NCBI RefSeq assembly: GCF_020171285.1 | Contig: NZ_JAIUZI010000012.1 | Coordinates: forward strand, 62,001 to 126,000 | Reading direction: 5' to 3' | Length of the DNA: 64,000 nucleotides | Origin: Seohaeicola saemankumensis | GTDB taxonomy: Bacteria; Pseudomonadota; Alphaproteobacteria; Rhodobacterales; Rhodobacteraceae | Part shown: positions 60,899 to 64,000 of the stretch, in pieces | How the letters are laid out: every line of letters starts with the position of its first letter | How positions within the stretch are numbered: position 1 is the stretch's first letter | Translations under genes and position numbers: made by a program | Notes under the pieces: model-generated | Database searches by the model: none | Told to the model about the DNA's origin: nothing | Seen by the model: only the letters and a program-made list of their open reading frames with translations

Positions 60899-62169
60899 TC
60901 CGAGTTGTCCTCCTGCTGGCCGCCTTCTGTGCTCTCGCCGCGCCTATGGTCCGGGCGCAGCAGACAGAGGCACCGCTGATCGAGGTGCAGTTCGACGAGA
61001 CCGAAGCCATTCCGGGTCAGCCGCTCAGCCTGCGGCTGACGGTGCTGGTGCCGACATGGATGACCTCGCCTGTGGTCTTTCCCGGTTTCGAGGTGCCCAA
61101 CCTGATGGTGCGCCTGCCGGAACGCGCCACGACCCCGGTCAGCCGCCGGGTCGGTGGCGACACATGGAGCGGTGTCAGCCGGCATTACCGCCTAATTCCG
61201 ATGATCCCGGGCGGCTTTCGCATTGCGCCGCAACAGGTTGTCGTCACCTGGAGCGATCCGGACAGCGCCGTGCCGAGGCAGGATGTGGTGATGACGCCCG
61301 AAATCGCCTTTTCCGGGACCGTGCCGCCGGGGGCAGAGGGGCTGGATCCCTTTATCGCCGCCACCGCCCTGTCGCTGACACAGGATCTGTCAGGTGCGCA
61401 GGCCCCCTTGAAACCGGGCGACAGCGTGACCCGTGTGATCACGGCTCAAGTCGCCGGGGTGTCGCCGATGTTCCTGCCACCTCTGATACCCGACACGGAC
61501 GTGCAGGGCGTAGCCCAGTATCCGGCGGAACCGGTTCTGGTCGAAACCGGACAGCGCGGCGCGATGGCCGGCACCCGCACCGAAAGCGTGACCTACATCG
61601 CGCAGAGCGGCGGAGCTGGCGCGGCCGATGATATCCGGCTGGACTGGTTCAACCTCGACACCGGCCGGATCGAAACGGCGACAGCCGAGGGCATCGACCT
61701 GCGCGTCGATGCGCCGGTCGCCGCCGCGATGTCCGACACGGACCGGCGGCTGGTGGCGCTCCTGTCCGGGGGCGCACTGATCGTCCTGGGCCTGCTGCTG
61801 TTTGCCCTGCGCAGGATCGCGCCGCAGATGCGGGCGCGTCGCGCCCGGCGGCAAGAGCTCTACCTGGCTTCCGAAGCCTGGGCGTATCGGCAGCTGGGCA
61901 GGGTGATTTCGGATCAGGACTACGCGGCGATGCTTCCCGCACTTGACCGCTGGGCGGCGCGCGCCACTTCGCCCGATCCCCGTACCGATCCGGCGGTCGC
62001 CGCCGCCGTATCTGCCCTGGGCGCTGCGCGCTACGGCCCGGCACCGACCGACGACGGCGCCGCCTGGCGGCAGCTGCATGATGCTCTGCACGGTCTTCGC
62101 GACAGGCGCTCGGGGTCGCACCGCGCGGCAGAGGCGCTGCCGCCGCTCAACCCGATGGGTCCCCATTAG
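60895..62169 (+). CDS. BatD-like periplasmic/membrane protein
   Basis: 424 residues. Signal peptide MIRVVLLLAAFCALAAPMVRAQ, several beta-sandwich repeats (LIEVQFDETEAIPGQPLSLRLTV begins the first, in part EAIPGQPLSLRL), a single transmembrane helix LVALLSGGALIVLGLLLFAL near residue 285-305, and a cytoplasmic helical tail. This fits BatD. The 3' end overlaps the DUF2235 gene on the other strand by 23 bases. Last gene of the moxR operon. Confidence 0.8.
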   Translation: MIRVVLLLAAFCALAAPMVRAQQTEAPLIEVQFDETEAIPGQPLSLRLTVLVPTWMTSPVVFPGFEVPNLMVRLPERATTPVSRRVGGDTWSGVSRHYRLIPMIPGGFRIAPQQVVVTWSDPDSAVPRQDVVMTPEIAFSGTVPPGAEGLDPFIAATALSLTQDLSGAQAPLKPGDSVTRVITAQVAGVSPMFLPPLIPDTDVQGVAQYPAEPVLVETGQRGAMAGTRTESVTYIAQSGGAGAADDIRLDWFNLDTGRIETATAEGIDLRVDAPVAAAMSDTDRRLVALLSGGALIVLGLLLFALRRIAPQMRARRARRQELYLASEAWAYRQLGRVISDQDYAAMLPALDRWAARATSPDPRTDPAVAAAVSALGAARYGPAPTDDGAAWRQLHDALHGLRDRRSGSHRAAEALPPLNPMGPH

Positions 62170-63343
62170 GCTGCGTTCCGTCGGACAGATCGGTTTCGAT
62201 TTCGTATTCCTCGGGCAGGTTGGGCAGGCTGCTGCCGGTGGCGGCCATCCATTTGGGGACGGAATGATGCACCCGCGCGCCCTTGGGGACCCACCGCGGT
62301 TCCGATCGTGGAACAACCAGACCGGCGAAATCTTCCCGCCGGGAATCCCGGGGTTTGAAACGCGGCAGATACTCCAGGATCTTCCAGCCGCGCCCCATCG
62401 AATCGTGCGGCGCGGCGCCGACATCGGGGCCGACATAGGGTTTCCCTTCGCGCAACCCCAGGACCAGCTCGTTCACCGTACGGGTCTTGAACGCCAGCCC
62501 GGCCGCCTCCGCGTGGTCGATCATCCACTTCAGCGGCCATTTCCCCAACCCGCTCTCGGCCTCGGGATAGCCGCCGCCGACATCCCCGTGAACCCCGGCG
62601 AACCAGACTTCGCGGGTATCCTGCGGGACGCCGTCGCCCTTGTCGAAACGGTTCTCCTTGTACATCTGGTCGCCGCGCCAGAGATCGGCGCGGAACATGG
62701 TCCGCCGTTCGGCGATGGCCACCGCGTGGCGCACCGTTTGCACTGACGGGTTCTTGCGCGTCGAGGCATGTTTTTTCAGCCGCGGCCCGAACCGGCCCGA
62801 CTCGATGACCGAGGCAACCGTGTCGAACAGGCCCAGAAACCGGATCGGCGGCCGGTCCGGCCGCAGTACCCGCTCAAACAGGCGCAACTCGTCAAACGCG
62901 CCGGCGTTTTCATCCTCGCCGATCCGCTTGTAGGCGCGATAGGCATAATCCAGCAGGTTCAGGTTGCGCGGTTCCATCAGCCCAAAGTTATGGATGAACC
63001 CGGCCAGCACCCGCGCCGAATAGGCCCCGCGCGAAAACCCGCACAGATAAATCCGGTCCCGGGTGCCATCCGCGTCACGGGCGTAGTTCTCGACCAGAAA
63101 CCGATAGGCCTCCTTGACGTTTGTGTCCAACCCCCACCCGGTGGCCATGCCCCAGACCTCGACCCCTTTGCGGGCCACCTGCGACCAGGCGTTTTCCGCG
63201 CCAAAGGTACCCACACCGGGGTCGTAATAGACCAGCTGATCCTCGGATTTCTCCAACGTCCCGTACATGCGCAGCACATTGGTTCGGTTGGTCTTGATCT
63301 CGTTCGATGTGCCATCCAGCAGAATGACGATGTTCTTGGCCAT
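62147..63343 (-). CDS. DUF2235 alpha/beta hydrolase (Tle1-like phospholipase family)
   Basis: 398 residues. NIVILLDGTSNEIK opens the fold and CGFSRGAYSARVLAGFIH has the nucleophile G-x-S-x-G. GLFDTVASV (acid) and WFAGVHGDVGGGYPE (catalytic His) complete the triad. This family includes type VI secretion lipase effectors, but no VgrG, PAAR or other secretion gene is visible here. It lies three bases after the unknown gene at 63346-64000, with which it probably forms an operon. Confidence 0.83.
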   Translation of the reverse strand: MAKNIVILLDGTSNEIKTNRTNVLRMYGTLEKSEDQLVYYDPGVGTFGAENAWSQVARKGVEVWGMATGWGLDTNVKEAYRFLVENYARDADGTRDRIYLCGFSRGAYSARVLAGFIHNFGLMEPRNLNLLDYAYRAYKRIGEDENAGAFDELRLFERVLRPDRPPIRFLGLFDTVASVIESGRFGPRLKKHASTRKNPSVQTVRHAVAIAERRTMFRADLWRGDQMYKENRFDKGDGVPQDTREVWFAGVHGDVGGGYPEAESGLGKWPLKWMIDHAEAAGLAFKTRTVNELVLGLREGKPYVGPDVGAAPHDSMGRGWKILEYLPRFKPRDSRREDFAGLVVPRSEPRWVPKGARVHHSVPKWMAATGSSLPNLPEEYEIETDLSDGTQPNGDPSG

Positions 63344-63345
63344 GA

Positions 63346-64000
63346 CTAAGCCTCCTGTCCGTCAAATTCGCCGAGGAACTTGTCCACCCACTGGGCGACC
63401 ATGGCGCTGTAGGGGGCGTCTGGTTCGGCCATCTGTTTGATTTCCTCGACGATCCGCCCGATCAGCCCTTCCAGCGTCTGGGCTGCCTCACGGATTTCCG
63501 GTTCGCCCGAGGCTTCCAGCACTTTGGCCACCTCATCAATGCGACAGATCAGATCCAGCAGGAATTCGAGATGCCGCAACACCCGTGTGCGCGCCTGAAC
63601 CAGCCCCAGCCGGTTCAGCCCGTAAACCTGGATCGACACCGCCCCGCGTACTGACACGCCGGCTGACGCCGCCCCGTCCACCACCGCGTCGGTCTCGCCC
63701 AGCGCCGGCACCGCCGTCGCGTCATCGCCCCTGGGCAGCACCAGCGCGATCATGTCGTCCGGATCCAGGTGATAGGTCAGATGCTCTTCGGGATCGTCGC
63801 GGCAGGGGTCCAGCAGATACGCCTGTTCCAGGGTCAGGTTGTCGGTTTCCGCCTCGGCGCGTCGTCCGGCGATGGGAAAGACATCTTTCTTGCCGGTGTT
63901 CTGCACTTCGACCGCCCTTTCGCGCAGCTTGACCAGACTGTCAGACGGGACCGGCGTCGGTTGCCGCCGCCGCCGGTTGCAATCGATGCAGGACGGCAGC
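63346..64000 (-). CDS. Conserved hypothetical protein (5' end beyond window)
   Basis: The frame is open from the stop at 63346 to the window edge, so at least 217 residues are coded. A GTG at 63906 could start a 186-residue form, but the upstream part (LPSCIDC, then SDSLVKLRERAVE) reads as protein, so the gene probably starts beyond 64000. No domain is recognised. The middle is acidic and the C-terminus helical (RHLEFLLDLICRIDEVAKV, AQTLEGLIGRIVEEIKQMAE). It precedes the DUF2235 hydrolase and could be a partner, immunity or chaperone protein for it. Confidence 0.5.
   Translation of the reverse strand, partial: LPSCIDCNRRRRQPTPVPSDSLVKLRERAVEVQNTGKKDVFPIAGRRAEAETDNLTLEQAYLLDPCRDDPEEHLTYHLDPDDMIALVLPRGDDATAVPALGETDAVVDGAASAGVSVRGAVSIQVYGLNRLGLVQARTRVLRHLEFLLDLICRIDEVAKVLEASGEPEIREAAQTLEGLIGRIVEEIKQMAEPDAPYSAMVAQWVDKFLGEFDGQEA

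Noticed and set aside
62147..64000. Type VI secretion locus around the DUF2235 gene
   Set aside because: No VgrG, Hcp, PAAR or sheath gene in the visible part.
1..64000. tRNA genes, CRISPR arrays, insertion sequences or prophage
   Set aside because: Looked for cloverleaf-like stretches, regularly spaced repeats, transposases and integrases; none seen.

Overview
The window is GC-rich and compact. Most genes are co-directional and joined by 4-bp ATGA overlaps. Three solute-binding-protein transporters of the TRAP or TTT type, a branched-chain-amino-acid-type ABC importer and several catabolic operons with local regulators are typical of a heterotrophic, aerobic marine or soil alphaproteobacterium of the roseobacter (Rhodobacterales) type. 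No tRNA, rRNA, CRISPR array, phage or insertion sequence was seen. The first gene, and probably the last, run off the window edges.

Layout. 0-1.6 kb: a truncated periplasmic alkaline phosphatase and a divergent AroQ-type dehydroquinase. 1.65-4.75 kb (minus): a three-gene acyl-CoA/FAD oxidoreductase operon. 5.0-7.5 kb: 5-oxoprolinase PxpBCA, tail-to-tail with hydantoinase/oxoprolinase HyuAB (7.5-11.4 kb). 11.4-13.6 kb: a PCuAC-like envelope protein divergent from a polytopic membrane protein. 13.7-18.4 kb: an ABC importer. 18.4-25.4 kb: a MarR regulator divergent from an operon of a molybdenum hydroxylase, a 6-hydroxynicotinate-reductase homologue, a UPF0280 protein and a DUF1185 protein. 25.5-30.2 kb: the YhaN/YhaO (SbcCD-like) pair. 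30.4-38.1 kb: a thiolase, then a complete malonate operon (TRAP importer, decarboxylase, CoA ligase) with a divergent GntR regulator. 38.1-47.7 kb: a shikimate/dehydroshikimate catabolic region (TTT transporter, dehydrogenase, two dehydroshikimate-dehydratase-type TIM barrels, a flavoprotein) around a LysR regulator. 47.7-49.3 kb: a membrane alpha/beta hydrolase. 49.4-55.7 kb: two unrelated extradiol dioxygenases around a TRAP importer, with a divergent LysR regulator. 55.9-62.2 kb: a MoxR-DUF58-VWA (Bat-type) operon. 62.1-64.0 kb: a DUF2235 hydrolase and a partial unknown gene.

How the genes fit together. The most novel part is 7.5-25.4 kb. A 15-bp motif, CATTTGYAYACWAAY, occurs just upstream of hyuA, upstream of the ABC binding-protein gene and between marR and the molybdenum hydroxylase operon, so these three units look like one regulon. 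The contents suggest an unusual aerobic pathway: import, hydroxylation of an N-heteroaromatic ring, reduction of the ring by an Fe-S flavoenzyme otherwise known from anaerobic nicotinate fermentation (possibly flavinylated by the ApbE-like UPF0280 protein), then ATP-dependent opening of the lactam. The substrate is not known.

A second regulon is supported by a 44-bp LysR-type element. It is present once before tctC and once before the flavoprotein gene, in the same orientation relative to both, and it links shikimate-type uptake with conversion to protocatechuate. The ring-cleavage operon at 49-55 kb could receive the protocatechuate or gallate formed.
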